The notes below the pieces were generated by a model. It did not search any database, was not told the origin of the DNA, and worked only from the letters and a program-made list of their open reading frames with translations. A stretch of 64,000 nt of DNA, from assembly GCF_030012525.1 (NCBI RefSeq), contig NZ_CP124855.1, positions 1,860,001 through 1,924,000 on the forward strand. Direction: 5' to 3'. The position numbers and the translations under genes are program-made. Positions 40,301 to 49,749 of the stretch are shown piece after piece (positions within the stretch are counted from its first letter, which is position 1; every line of letters begins with the position of its first letter). This DNA comes from Chryseobacterium gotjawalense (GTDB lineage: Bacteria > Bacteroidota > Bacteroidia > Flavobacteriales > Weeksellaceae).

Positions 40301-43174
40301 TTACTTTAATTTTTTCTTTACGGAAATTTCTTCGTAAACTTCCAGAATATCGCCAACTTCAATATCATTGTAGCCTTTAATATTCAGACCACATTCGTAG
40401 CCTTTGGTTACTTCTTTTACATCGTCTTTGAAACGTTTCAAACTTTCCAGTTCTCCATCGAATTTTACGATACCATCGCGCAACAATCGAATTTTCGAAT
40501 TTCGGGTTACTTTTCCGGTAAGAACCATACATCCTGCAATAGATCCTACTTTCGAAATTTTGAACACTTCACGGATTTCTACGTTACCGATTACCTGTTC
40601 TTTAATTTCTGGCGAAAGCATTCCTTCCATTGCTTCTTTTACCTCGTCAATGGCTTTGTAGATAATTGAGTAGGTTCTGATTTCGATTTCTTCTTTGTCA
40701 GCCAACTCTTTTGCATTAACACCTGCTCTAACATTAAAGCCGATCATAATTGCATCTGAAGCTGCTGCTAACAAGACATCTGATTCAGTAATCTGTCCAA
40801 CTCCCTGGTGAATAATTTTCACACTGATTTCCTCGGTAGATAAACTTTGAAGTTGATCCGAAAGTGCTTCTACAGAACCATCCACGTCACCTTTAAGGAT
40901 AATGTTCAATTCTTTGAAGTCTCCTAACGCGATACGTCTTCCTAATTCGTCTAACGTTACGTGTTTCTTGGTTCTAACGGATTGCTCACGCTGCAACTGC
41001 TCTCTTTTGGTCGCAATTGTTTTCGCTTCTCTTTCATCTGCAAACACCCGGAAACGATCTCCGGCAGTTGGTGCGCCATCTAATCCCAATACCGTAACCG
41101 GCATTGAAGGTCCTGCTTCTTCCATCGGTTTCCCTCTTTCATCAAGCAACGCTTTTACTTTACCGTGATTTTTTCCTGCAAGTACATAATCACCTACTTT
41201 CAATGTTCCAGCCTGTACTAGAATCGTAGAAATATATCCTCTCCCTTTATCCAAAGAAGCCTCGATTACGACACCACTTGCATTTTTATTTGGGTTGGCT
41301 TTTAATTCTAATAATTCAGCCTGCAATAATACTTTCTCTAAAAGAGCGTCCATATTGTTACCAAACTTGGCAGATACCTCTTGCGATTGAACATTACCAC
41401 CCCATTCTTCTACCAAAACATTCATTGCAGAAAGTTGCTGGCGGATATTGTCTGGGTTAGAGTTCGGTTTATCCACTTTATTGATCGCAATAATCATAGG
41501 AACTCCCGCCGCTTGTGCGTGAGAAATTGCTTCTTTCGTTTGTGGCATCACATCATCATCTGCTGCGATTACAATGATTGCAATATCGGTGACTTGCGCC
41601 CCTCTCGCTCTCATCGCGGTAAATGCCTCGTGACCTGGCGTATCCAAGAATGTAATTCTCTGACCGTTCTCCAGTTTCACATTGTAAGCACCAATATGCT
41701 GTGTAATTCCACCAGATTCACCAGCGATTACATTTGTTTTTCTAATATAATCAAGTAATGAAGTTTTACCGTGATCTACGTGTCCCATTACGGTAACGAT
41801 TGGAGCTCTAGTTATTAGATCTTCCGCAGTATCGGTATCTTCTTCCAATGCAGATTCTTCTACATCAGCATCAGAGAATTCAATGGTGTATCCGAATTCA
41901 TCAGCAACAAGCAATAAAGTGTCTGCTTCTAAACGCTGATTCATTGTTACCATTACTCCTAGAGAGAAACAAGCTGAAATTACTTCCGTCGGACTCACAT
42001 TCATTAATGAAGCCAATTCACCTACCGTAATAAATTCAGTTATTTTCAGAGTTCTGTCTGCAGCATCGATTTCATCCTGACGCTCATCCTGTTCTCTTCT
42101 ATAAACTCTTTTCTCTTTTCTATATTTGGCTCCTTTATTTTTCCCTGCCTTGCTGGTCAGTTTTTCTAAAGTTTCCTTAATTTGATTTTTAACTTGCTCG
42201 TCAGTCAGTTCGACCGGCATTACAGGGCCTCTTCTTACAGGGCCTCTGTTGGCACCACCACCTTGATATCCAGGACGGTTGCCTCCACCTTGACCAGGCG
42301 GACGATTTCCACCTTGACCAGGAGGGCGGTTGCCTTGTCCTTGACCAGGAGGTCGATTTCCTTGCGTTCCCTGTTGAGTTGCCCCGCCCGTAGGATTCGG
42401 CTTTTCAATACGCTTTCTTTTCTTTTTGGCCGCTGCTGAATTTGCTGAAGGTTTTGGTTTATTAAACTGTGATAAATCAACAGTTTGTTTCAGGATTTTC
42501 ACCCCTTCCAACTTTTTATAAACTGTTTCTATTTTATCGGATTCAGGCGGTGTCACCGCTTCCGGTTTCGGAATTTCTACGGCTGGCGGCGCTGGAGTTT
42601 CTACCACTGTAGGCACAGCGGGTGCTTCCTGTACTTTTTCTACAGGTGCTTTTTCCGCGATGGTCTCCGGTTTTTTGGATTGATCGTTCTTGGACGATCT
42701 TGGCTTATGGCCTTCAATTTTCGACAAATCAATTTTATCCAAAACCTTAAATTCCTGTTTTTCAGAAACAGGTGCTTTTTCAGAAACAGGTGCTTTTTCA
42801 ACCACAGGTTTTGGCTCTTCCGCAGGTGGAGCTGGCTGCTCTTTCTTCACTTCGGATTTCTTTTGATCTAAGTCTATTTTACCTAAAATTCGGGTTTCAG
42901 GTCTAAGACTTGCTTTGGCTCTTATTACCTCAGGTTGTGATGGCTCAATTTCCAGTTTTTCTTCCGGAACTTTAGCGATCACCACCTCATGAGAAGCTTT
43001 TCTTTGTTCCCCGTCTTTGCGGAACTCAGCTTCTAATGCAGAATATGCCGATTCTTCCAATTGAGCGTTCGGGTTACTTTCTACCTCGATTCCTTTGGCA
43101 TGTAGAAATTCTACAAGTCTCGTCATCGAAATATTAAATTCCTTAACCGCTTTATTTAATCTAATTTTTGGCAT
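40301..43174 (-). CDS. infB: Translation initiation factor IF-2
   Basis: A 957-residue IF-2, which brings initiator tRNA to the 30S subunit and promotes subunit joining with GTP. The N-terminal IF2_N helix domain is at about 1-50. A long low-complexity linker follows (about 60-330), rich in Glu/Pro/Lys/Val with an 18-bp DNA repeat giving APVSEK copies, then a Gly/Asn/Arg/Pro/Gln-rich stretch. A second N-terminal domain lies near 385-435. The G domain has GHVDHGKTS at about 461-469, DTPGHEAF near 511 and NKVD near 565; the beta-barrel and C-terminal initiator-tRNA-binding domains complete it. Last gene of the rimP-nusA-infB operon, 75 bases after nusA. Confidence 0.98.
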   Translation of the reverse strand: MPKIRLNKAVKEFNISMTRLVEFLHAKGIEVESNPNAQLEESAYSALEAEFRKDGEQRKASHEVVIAKVPEEKLEIEPSQPEVIRAKASLRPETRILGKIDLDQKKSEVKKEQPAPPAEEPKPVVEKAPVSEKAPVSEKQEFKVLDKIDLSKIEGHKPRSSKNDQSKKPETIAEKAPVEKVQEAPAVPTVVETPAPPAVEIPKPEAVTPPESDKIETVYKKLEGVKILKQTVDLSQFNKPKPSANSAAAKKKRKRIEKPNPTGGATQQGTQGNRPPGQGQGNRPPGQGGNRPPGQGGGNRPGYQGGGANRGPVRRGPVMPVELTDEQVKNQIKETLEKLTSKAGKNKGAKYRKEKRVYRREQDERQDEIDAADRTLKITEFITVGELASLMNVSPTEVISACFSLGVMVTMNQRLEADTLLLVADEFGYTIEFSDADVEESALEEDTDTAEDLITRAPIVTVMGHVDHGKTSLLDYIRKTNVIAGESGGITQHIGAYNVKLENGQRITFLDTPGHEAFTAMRARGAQVTDIAIIVIAADDDVMPQTKEAISHAQAAGVPMIIAINKVDKPNSNPDNIRQQLSAMNVLVEEWGGNVQSQEVSAKFGNNMDALLEKVLLQAELLELKANPNKNASGVVIEASLDKGRGYISTILVQAGTLKVGDYVLAGKNHGKVKALLDERGKPMEEAGPSMPVTVLGLDGAPTAGDRFRVFADEREAKTIATKREQLQREQSVRTKKHVTLDELGRRIALGDFKELNIILKGDVDGSVEALSDQLQSLSTEEISVKIIHQGVGQITESDVLLAAASDAIMIGFNVRAGVNAKELADKEEIEIRTYSIIYKAIDEVKEAMEGMLSPEIKEQVIGNVEIREVFKISKVGSIAGCMVLTGKVTRNSKIRLLRDGIVKFDGELESLKRFKDDVKEVTKGYECGLNIKGYNDIEVGDILEVYEEISVKKKLK

Positions 43175-43249
43175 GTATACTTTATACTTTTATTTTAATT
43201 TTTGGCAAAGTTAACCTATTTTAACTTTAGATACAGTATTTAGAATTTT

Positions 43250-44497
43250 TTAGTCTTCTAACTCTTCTTTCAGGATGCGTTTTACTTCCGCAATGGTTTC
43301 TTCTTCTAAATCTGTTAAATTAACCAACGCGTCGGTTTCTTTATCCAGAACACTTTTTGCGGTATTCAAACCTACTTTCCGGAACTCGTCGATAATCCAC
43401 TGTTCGATATCTCCTTCGCCGGATCCTGCGAACTCTCTTAATTCAACATCATCATCTTCACTTGTTTCCCGGTACACATCAATGTCGTAACCGCTTAACC
43501 AGGAAGCTAATCTGATGTTTTGTCCTTGCTTACCGATCACTCTCGAAATTTCTTCAACCGGTGTGTAAACCAACGCATAATTCGTTTCTTCGTTGATCTC
43601 AATTTTATTAATGGTAATATTTCCTAAGGCTCTTTTCACCATGATCTCAGGGTTTTTTGACCATTGAATCACATCGATGTTTTCGTTTTTCAACTCTCTG
43701 ACAACGCCGTGAATTCTAGAGCCTTTTACTCCAACACAAGCTCCCACCGGGTCGATTCTGTCATCGTAAGCATCTACCGCGATTTTGGCTTTCTCACCAG
43801 GAATACGAACTACTTTCTTCAAAATAATGGTACCATCCTGAATTTCCGGAATTTCCATTTCCAGTAATTTCTCCAAAAATCTTGGTGCCGTTCTGGATAC
43901 GATAATCTGTGGTTTTGAACCTTTAAAATCAACACTTTCTACAATCGCACGAACGCTTTCTCCTTTTTTAAAGAAGTCCGAAGGGATTTGATTTTCTTTT
44001 GGCAAAATGAATTCATTTTCTTCATCATCTAACAAAATTACATGTTTGTGACGAATATGGTGTACTTCACCAATTACGATTTCACCGATTTTATCTCTAA
44101 ACTGATCGTATAAAACCGCATTGTTATGTTCCTGAAGTTTGGTCGCTAAAATTTGTTTCAGCGTAAGAATACTTCTTCTTCCTAATTGTTCGATAGGAAT
44201 TTCTACGGTAAAATCTTCACCGACGTCAAAAGTTGGATCTATTTTTTTTGCTTCTGAGATTTCTATTTCCAGATCATCATCTTCAGACATTTCGTCTGCT
44301 ACAATCGTTTTATTTAAAAATATCTGAAAATCTCCTTTATCTGGATTTACAATGACATCAAAATGATCATCAGAGTCGAATCTTTTTCTCAGTAAAGTTT
44401 TCAATGAGTCTTCGATAATCGCCATCAGATCAATCTTGCTGATGTTTTTGTCTTCTTTGAAATCGCCAAATGCTTCAATCAATGCTAAACCGTCCAT
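43250..44497 (-). CDS. nusA: Transcription termination/antitermination factor NusA
   Basis: A 415-residue NusA, which binds RNA polymerase and affects pausing, termination and antitermination. Domains in order are the N-terminal polymerase-binding part (about 1-130, MDGLALIEAFGDFKEDKNISK), the S1 domain (about 135-200, IGEIVIGEVHHIRHKHVILLDDEENEFILP) and KH1 and KH2 (about 205-350, with GACVGVKGSRI and VIGKQGQNIRLAS, both carrying the GxxG loop), then an acidic C-terminal tail. The length is typical of Bacteroidota NusA, which lack the proteobacterial acidic repeats. It sits 108 bases downstream of rimP and 75 upstream of infB. Confidence 0.98.
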   Translation of the reverse strand: MDGLALIEAFGDFKEDKNISKIDLMAIIEDSLKTLLRKRFDSDDHFDVIVNPDKGDFQIFLNKTIVADEMSEDDDLEIEISEAKKIDPTFDVGEDFTVEIPIEQLGRRSILTLKQILATKLQEHNNAVLYDQFRDKIGEIVIGEVHHIRHKHVILLDDEENEFILPKENQIPSDFFKKGESVRAIVESVDFKGSKPQIIVSRTAPRFLEKLLEMEIPEIQDGTIILKKVVRIPGEKAKIAVDAYDDRIDPVGACVGVKGSRIHGVVRELKNENIDVIQWSKNPEIMVKRALGNITINKIEINEETNYALVYTPVEEISRVIGKQGQNIRLASWLSGYDIDVYRETSEDDDVELREFAGSGEGDIEQWIIDEFRKVGLNTAKSVLDKETDALVNLTDLEEETIAEVKRILKEELED

Positions 44498-44605
44498 TTA
44501 TCTATGTTTTGTTTAAGGTTTGAAATGTAAAGTTTTTTACCCTTTAAATTTAATTCAATTTATCATAAAAGAGTGCCTAATTATTAAATTATCACTCTTT
44601 TGTTT

Positions 44606-45073
44606 TTAGAACTTTATCGCAACAAGTGCTTTTTTGATATCGGAATAAGGGATCTCTCTTTCTTCAACTACATCTACTTTTCCCTTTCCTATTTCTTTTG
44701 GTTTTCGGTATTTTAGAACCAAGGTAATTTTATCTTCCTCCACTTTCGTTAACTCACCTTCAATTTCCGAAGAATCATTCATTAACAACTCCAGAGACCT
44801 GCCAATGTTTTTACGGTACTGCCTTGGCATATTAAGTGGTTCACTTAATCCCGCGCTCATTACTTCCATAGAAAAATCATGCTCATCACGATCCATATTA
44901 AATTCAATCGCACGACTTGCATCTAGACAGTCCTGAAGCGTAACTCCATGATCACCGTCTAAGATTACCCGAATATGATCGGCCACAGAAAATTTGATAT
45001 CAATCAGAAAAAGATCTTCTCTTTCTGCTAAAAAATCGTTTAATAGTTGTCCTATTTGCGCTTTAAACTCCAT
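44606..45073 (-). CDS. rimP: Ribosome maturation factor RimP
   Basis: A 155-residue RimP, needed for maturation of the 30S subunit. The N-terminal alpha/beta domain (about 1-75) has the family's ILDGDHGVTLQDCLDASRAIE helix, and the C-terminal SH3-like domain (about 80-155) has VMSAGLSEPL then EGELTKVEEDKITLVLK. First gene of the rimP-nusA-infB operon. A well-formed promoter lies at 45149-45178, 76 bases upstream. Confidence 0.96.
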   Translation of the reverse strand: MEFKAQIGQLLNDFLAEREDLFLIDIKFSVADHIRVILDGDHGVTLQDCLDASRAIEFNMDRDEHDFSMEVMSAGLSEPLNMPRQYRKNIGRSLELLMNDSSEIEGELTKVEEDKITLVLKYRKPKEIGKGKVDVVEEREIPYSDIKKALVAIKF

Positions 45074-45148
45074 ATTTTTCTAAAATACTCTTACGAAAAA
45101 AGGCTCTCTTCCGAAGGCCTTTTCATTATAATTTCCGTAAATCTTTTG

Positions 45149-45178
45149 CAAATATACACATTTTAAATAAAATATCAA
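45149..45178 (-). promoter_or_regulatory. Promoter of rimP-nusA-infB, TTG-N19-TATATTTG
   Basis: On the minus strand TTG (45176-45178) and the perfect -7 box TATATTTG (45149-45156) are 19 bases apart. This is the best single match to the Bacteroidota promoter in the window outside the susC set. Confidence 0.75.
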
Positions 45179-45231
45179 AATAATTACATTTTATTGAAAG
45201 CGCAATAAACACCAGAGAAACGATTAATTCT

Positions 45232-45239
45232 TATATTTG
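45232..45239 (+). promoter_or_regulatory. -7 box of the UDP-sugar dehydrogenase gene
   Basis: TATATTTG, 22 bases before the GTG start at 45262. It diverges from the rimP promoter; the two -7 boxes are about 75 bases apart. No clear -33 TTG. Confidence 0.5.
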
Positions 45240-45261
45240 CAGCAATAAAAAAACTTGCATT

Positions 45262-46572
45262 GTGAATATTACGATCGTTGGAACAGGTTATGTAGGCCTG
45301 GTTACCGGAACTACTCTGGCAGAATTGGGAAACACGGTTTACTGTGTGGATATCGATGCCAAAAAAGTAGAGCGCATGAAACAGGGAACCGTTCCTATTT
45401 ATGAGCCGGGTCTCGAAGAAATGTTCCTTAGAAATATTCAGGCACAACGATTATTTTTTACCACCGACATTAAAGAAGCCCTAGATAAAAGCAAAGTCAT
45501 TTATCTCGCTTTACCGACTCCACCGGGAGAAGACGGTTCTGCCGATCTTTCTTATGTGATTTCTGTAGCCAACCAAATTGGTGAAATGATGACGGACTAC
45601 AAAGTAATCGTGAATAAATCGACCGTTCCGGTGGGAACTGCGGATAAAGTTCGCGAAACTATTGCTGCTAAAACAAAAATACCATTCGATGTGGTTTCTA
45701 ATCCGGAATTTCTACGGGAAGGATTTGCCGTAGAAGACTCTATGAATCCTGCGCGCGTGATCGTAGGAAGTGAATCTGAGAAGGCTCAGGAAGTGATGGC
45801 GAAAATTTATCAGCCGTTTACCAATACCGGAATTCCTATTATTTTTATGGATGAGAAATCTTCGGAACTAACCAAATATGCCGCGAATTCTTTTCTGGCC
45901 GTAAAGATTACTTTCATGAATGAAATCGCCAACTATTGCGAAAAAGTAGGTGCCGATGTCGACAAAGTCCGTTTAGGAATGGGTTCTGATGACCGGATCG
46001 GCCATCGGTTTCTTTTTCCGGGAATCGGTTATGGCGGAAGTTGTTTTCCGAAAGATGTGAAAGCACTGATTAAATCCGGAAAGCAGGAAGGCTTTGATTT
46101 CCAGATTTTAGAAGCGACGGAAGCAGTGAATCAGAATCAAAAAATAATTCTGGCTTCCGAAATTGAAAAGTATTTTAAAGGAAATATAAAAGGAAAAAAA
46201 ATCGCGCTTTGGGGGCTGGCTTTTAAAGCAAATACCGACGATATCCGGGAAGCATCTTCTTTAGACAACATCAAAATTCTTCTGGAAAAAGGTGCCGAAA
46301 TCACCGCTTACGATTCTATTGCCGAAGATAATGTACGCCAGATTCTTGGAGATCAAATTTCTTATGCTAAAGATATGTACTCTGCTCTGGAAGGCGCAGA
46401 CTGTCTTTTGATCGCTACAGAATGGAGTGAGTTCAAAAACCCCAATTTCGAACTGATGGCGCAGAAGATGAAAAATAAAGCGATCTTCGACGGACGGAAT
46501 ATGTTTGCGCTGGAACAGGTGGAAGATAAAGGGTTTTTCTACAAATCTATCGGTAGAAAAACTTTAAGATAA
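45262..46572 (+). CDS. ugd: UDP-glucose/UDP-sugar 6-dehydrogenase
   Basis: A 436-residue NAD-dependent enzyme that oxidises a UDP-hexose twice to the UDP-uronic acid, giving a charged sugar for surface polysaccharide. The start is GTG at 45262. The N-terminal Rossmann motif is GTGYVGLVTG (7-16). STVPVGTAD near 130 and NPEFLREGFAVED near 155 are family signatures. Cys261 in GYGGSCFPKD is the catalytic thiol, and the C-terminal domain has GLAFKANTDDIREASS. UDP-glucose is the usual substrate; UDP-GlcNAc or UDP-ManNAc types cannot be fully excluded. First gene of the polysaccharide cluster. Confidence 0.93.
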   Translation: MNITIVGTGYVGLVTGTTLAELGNTVYCVDIDAKKVERMKQGTVPIYEPGLEEMFLRNIQAQRLFFTTDIKEALDKSKVIYLALPTPPGEDGSADLSYVISVANQIGEMMTDYKVIVNKSTVPVGTADKVRETIAAKTKIPFDVVSNPEFLREGFAVEDSMNPARVIVGSESEKAQEVMAKIYQPFTNTGIPIIFMDEKSSELTKYAANSFLAVKITFMNEIANYCEKVGADVDKVRLGMGSDDRIGHRFLFPGIGYGGSCFPKDVKALIKSGKQEGFDFQILEATEAVNQNQKIILASEIEKYFKGNIKGKKIALWGLAFKANTDDIREASSLDNIKILLEKGAEITAYDSIAEDNVRQILGDQISYAKDMYSALEGADCLLIATEWSEFKNPNFELMAQKMKNKAIFDGRNMFALEQVEDKGFFYKSIGRKTLR

Positions 46573-46602
46573 AGTTTTTAAAAAAACAAAAAGCAATCCA
46601 AT

Positions 46603-47580
46603 TTGAAATTAAATTTACTTTCAAAAATTATATTTGCAGTTCTGTTGGCTTTCACAGTTAACAGTTTTGTGTATTTTGGATTCGCGAATATCTACTCTTC
46701 CAAAATTTTTACTTACCAGAGTTTTCAGGAACAGTTTCATTCCGGAATTTACCAGTACAGGATTTTAAGCGGATATTTTTTAGTTTGGATTTATGATTTT
46801 TTATCAACTTTAAATATTGATTATAAAATATTCAAGTTAAAATTTCTGAGCGCCGATTCTGAACCACAAATGTATCTGTCTTTTTACCTTCTCAATACTT
46901 TCTTCATTATCTTATCAGCAATTATATTAACTTTAATTACCGAATCGAAAAACTTTATAGCGACCAATTCTGAAAGAATCCTCATCACTGCGGTGGCGAT
47001 ATTCAGCATTGCGCTATCGCAATTCGTGGTGGTTCCGTACGATATTTCGAGTTACTTTTTTATATTGCTTTTCTTTTATTTCTTAATTCAATATTTAGAA
47101 AAACAATCCGTTTCAAAACTGATCCTTTTAATTGCGATCATCATTATCTCCACTTTTAACAGGGAATCTTCAGCCTTATCCCTTTCGTTGGCCGCCACCT
47201 TATTATATTCAAAATTTGGGATGAGAAAAGAAACCTTTTTACCAGTTGCAGTTTTGGGAACTGCATTTATCGGCGTGTATTTCGGACTCCGATTGATGAG
47301 TGACAATTTCAGTACGAATGATGGAAATTTATTCGTTCAGAATTTAACGCAGCCTAAAAACATTTTAGGATTATTATTTTGGCTGGTGTTTTTTACACTT
47401 CCCATATTACTGGCCAAAGATCAAAAAGCGGTAAAGCTGATTCTTTTATTCCACCTGCTTTCTTTTCCGTACTTACTATTGTGTTTCTACACGGGAATAT
47501 TATATGAAATTCGCTTATATATTCCACTTTTGATAACCTCTTTATTACTAAGCAGGACAGAACTTGCTACAATTCATTAA
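46603..47580 (+). CDS. Polytopic membrane protein of unknown function in the polysaccharide cluster
   Basis: A 325-residue protein with about eight or nine hydrophobic segments. The start is TTG at 46603; no ATG is found near the beginning of the frame. Conserved-looking points are YQYRILSGYFLVWIYDF (about 50-66) after the first membrane segment and STFNRESSALSL near 184-195. This arrangement resembles integral-membrane glycosyltransferases or polymerase-like proteins, but no diagnostic motif is present. Its position between ugd and the ABC permease suggests a role in polysaccharide assembly. The gap to ugd is 30 bases. Confidence 0.6.
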   Translation: MKLNLLSKIIFAVLLAFTVNSFVYFGFANIYSSKIFTYQSFQEQFHSGIYQYRILSGYFLVWIYDFLSTLNIDYKIFKLKFLSADSEPQMYLSFYLLNTFFIILSAIILTLITESKNFIATNSERILITAVAIFSIALSQFVVVPYDISSYFFILLFFYFLIQYLEKQSVSKLILLIAIIIISTFNRESSALSLSLAATLLYSKFGMRKETFLPVAVLGTAFIGVYFGLRLMSDNFSTNDGNLFVQNLTQPKNILGLLFWLVFFTLPILLAKDQKAVKLILLFHLLSFPYLLLCFYTGILYEIRLYIPLLITSLLLSRTELATIH

Positions 47581-47595
47581 TTTATCTTATTTTTG
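47564..47595 (+). promoter_or_regulatory. Promoter of the ABC export genes, TTG-N21-TATTTTTG
   Basis: TTG at 47564-47566 and a -7 box TATTTTTG (47588-47595), 21 bases apart, ending 21 bases before the permease ATG at 47617. It also shows that the longer TTG start at 47593 is unlikely. Confidence 0.6.
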
Positions 47596-47616
47596 ATAAA
47601 AACTTATCAAACACAA

Positions 47617-48465
47617 ATGAGCGAAAATCAACAGCAATGGACGGAAACTATTGAATCCAGCCACTCTTTATTCGACCTGAAGCTTGCGGAAGTTTGGCGG
47701 TACAAAGATTTGGTGTATATGTTTGTGAAAAGGGATTTCATCTCAAGTTTTAAGCAAACGGTTTTAGGACCTGTTTGGTTTTTCATCAATCCTGTATTTA
47801 CCACGATTGTTTACTTAGTGGTTTTTGGAAACATTGCCAATCTTTCTACCGATGGCGCTCCCAAAATTTTATTCTATCTGGCGGGAGTCACCCTTTGGAA
47901 CTATTTTTCAGCATGTTTAACGGGAACTTCTACTGTATTTACCGGCAACGCCGCAATATTCGGCAAAGTGTATTTTCCCAGACTGGTGATGCCTCTATCG
48001 ATTGTGATTTCAAACCTCATGCGTTTTGGGGTGCAGATGTTACTTTTTATCGCTGCATTTTTATATTTTTATTTTAAAGGGGAAGTTCACCCGAATATCT
48101 GGATTTTAGCAACGCCGCTTTTAATTATACTAATGGCTGCATTTGCATTGGGAATGGGAATGATTTTTTCTTCTTTGACCACCAAATACCGGGATGTACA
48201 GATGTTATTGAGTTTTGGCGTAAGTCTGTTTATGTACGTGACTCCTGTAATTTATCCACTTTCGGCTCTTCCTGAAAAATTGAGAACAATCGCTTATTAC
48301 AATCCGCTTTCGGGGATTTTTGAATGTTTCAAATATGCCTGGTTAGGCGTAGGCGATTTCTCCGCGTGGATGCTGGTCATCAGTACTGTTATTATTTTTA
48401 TTTTACTGGCAATCGGAACAGTTGTCTTTAATAAAGTCGAAAAAAGTTTTATGGATACGGTTTAA
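47617..48465 (+). CDS. ABC-2 type permease of a polysaccharide exporter (Wzm-like)
   Basis: A 282-residue integral membrane protein, start at the ATG 47617 (MSENQQQW), not at the TTG 24 bases earlier. The N-terminal amphipathic region and VKRDFISSFKQTVLGPVWFFINP (about 47-67) mark the O-antigen/teichoic acid export permease family. Six membrane segments follow: LVYLVVFGNI, LFYLAGVTLW, LLFIAAFLYFYF, IILMAAFALGMGMIFSS, VTPVIYPLSALP and IIFILLAIGTVVF. It forms the channel half of the exporter whose ATPase is the next gene (56 bases downstream). Confidence 0.92.
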   Translation: MSENQQQWTETIESSHSLFDLKLAEVWRYKDLVYMFVKRDFISSFKQTVLGPVWFFINPVFTTIVYLVVFGNIANLSTDGAPKILFYLAGVTLWNYFSACLTGTSTVFTGNAAIFGKVYFPRLVMPLSIVISNLMRFGVQMLLFIAAFLYFYFKGEVHPNIWILATPLLIILMAAFALGMGMIFSSLTTKYRDVQMLLSFGVSLFMYVTPVIYPLSALPEKLRTIAYYNPLSGIFECFKYAWLGVGDFSAWMLVISTVIIFILLAIGTVVFNKVEKSFMDTV

Positions 48466-48521
48466 AAGAACCAAGGTAAAAGTTTAAAGAGCCCTGTTGA
48501 ATAAAAATTAAATTAAAAGAA

Positions 48522-49748
48522 ATGCTCGCACTAAAGGCAGAAAACATATCAAAACAATACCGGCTCGGACAAGTGGGAACGGGAACGTTATCCCATGACC
48601 TCAACCGTTTCTGGCATCAGATCCGGGGAAAAGAAAATCCCTATCTAAAGATCGGAGAAGCCAATGACCGAGCTTCCAAAGGAGAAAGCGACTATGTTTG
48701 GTCTTTGCGGGATATTAATTTTGAAATCGAACAAGGCGACGCTGTGGGGATTATCGGTAGGAACGGCGCAGGAAAATCAACATTATTAAAGTTGTTAAGT
48801 AAAGTCACCAAACCGACGACAGGGAAAATTTTCACCAACGGAAGAATTGCTTCTTTATTAGAAGTCGGCACAGGATTTCACCCGGAAATGACGGGCCGAG
48901 AAAACATTTATCTAAATGGTGCAATCCTGGGAATGACGACAAAAGAGATCAAACGTAAATTCGATGAGATCGTAGATTTCTCCGGCGTTGAAAGATATAT
49001 CGACACGCCCGTAAAAAGATATTCATCCGGAATGTATGTCCGTTTGGCGTTTGCCGTTGCCGCACATTTGGAATCTGAGATTTTAATTGTAGATGAAGTA
49101 CTTGCAGTTGGTGACGCAGAATTCCAGAAGAAATGTTTGGGAAAAATGGGCGATGTGAGCAAAGGAGAAGGCCGAACGGTTTTGTTTGTAAGCCATGACC
49201 TCAACGCGGTTTCTCAAATCTGCAAAACCGGCATATTGCTTAATCAAGGTTTGGTTGAATACAAAGGCAATATAAGAGAAACAGTGACTACTTACCTTAA
49301 TGCTGACAATGATGACGTTATCTATCTGAATAATAAAAACAATTCGGGCAAGAAAATGTTCATTAAAGAAATTCTGGTAACGAAGGACAATGGAGCGGTA
49401 AGCAAACAGTATCTTTACAATGAACCCATCCATTTTAAATTCCAGATCGGCATTAATGAAAATGTACCTAACTGCAGTTTTTTCGTTACGATACTGGACT
49501 CCAGAAAACGAAGAGTATTCTCCTGTGAACGGGAATCTGTAACTGATTTAATGACCCTAACAATTGAACCGAATACTTTAGTGAGAGGAAAATACTCCAT
49601 TCACGCATTTATTAACCAGCCGAAAATTGCTCAGCTCGATGTGGCGGAAGATGTTTGTAAATTTGTAGTCACCGATCCGGATTCTTATTTATCAAAACAT
49701 GGTGAATATGATTATGGGTCTGTTTTCGGAAGATATAACTGGGAATAA
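48522..49748 (+). CDS. ABC exporter ATPase with a C-terminal cargo-binding domain (Wzt-like)
   Basis: A 408-residue protein. The ATPase half is residues 1-250: Walker A GRNGAGKS at 79-86, signature YSSGM at 167-171, Walker B ILIVDE at 187-192, and H226 in VSHD. Residues 260-408 form a separate beta domain (MFIKEILVTKDNGAVS..., ILDSRKRRVFSCERE, FGRYNWE end) like the Wzt C-terminal domain. In known O-antigen exporters (E. coli O8/O9a) that domain recognises a modified chain end, so export depends on completion of the polymer. A 1-base gap to the FkbM methyltransferase couples the genes. Confidence 0.92.
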   Translation: MLALKAENISKQYRLGQVGTGTLSHDLNRFWHQIRGKENPYLKIGEANDRASKGESDYVWSLRDINFEIEQGDAVGIIGRNGAGKSTLLKLLSKVTKPTTGKIFTNGRIASLLEVGTGFHPEMTGRENIYLNGAILGMTTKEIKRKFDEIVDFSGVERYIDTPVKRYSSGMYVRLAFAVAAHLESEILIVDEVLAVGDAEFQKKCLGKMGDVSKGEGRTVLFVSHDLNAVSQICKTGILLNQGLVEYKGNIRETVTTYLNADNDDVIYLNNKNNSGKKMFIKEILVTKDNGAVSKQYLYNEPIHFKFQIGINENVPNCSFFVTILDSRKRRVFSCERESVTDLMTLTIEPNTLVRGKYSIHAFINQPKIAQLDVAEDVCKFVVTDPDSYLSKHGEYDYGSVFGRYNWE

Positions 49749-49749
49749 A

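Noticed and set aside
42182-42480. Two long frames opposite or shifted relative to infB
   Set aside because: They mirror the Gly/Pro/Arg/Gln-rich linker of IF-2, whose repetitive codons leave other frames open.
41381-42871. Plus-strand frames of 125-128 codons over infB
   Set aside because: Antisense to a highly conserved gene; aromatic and Cys-rich composition is typical of a shadow.
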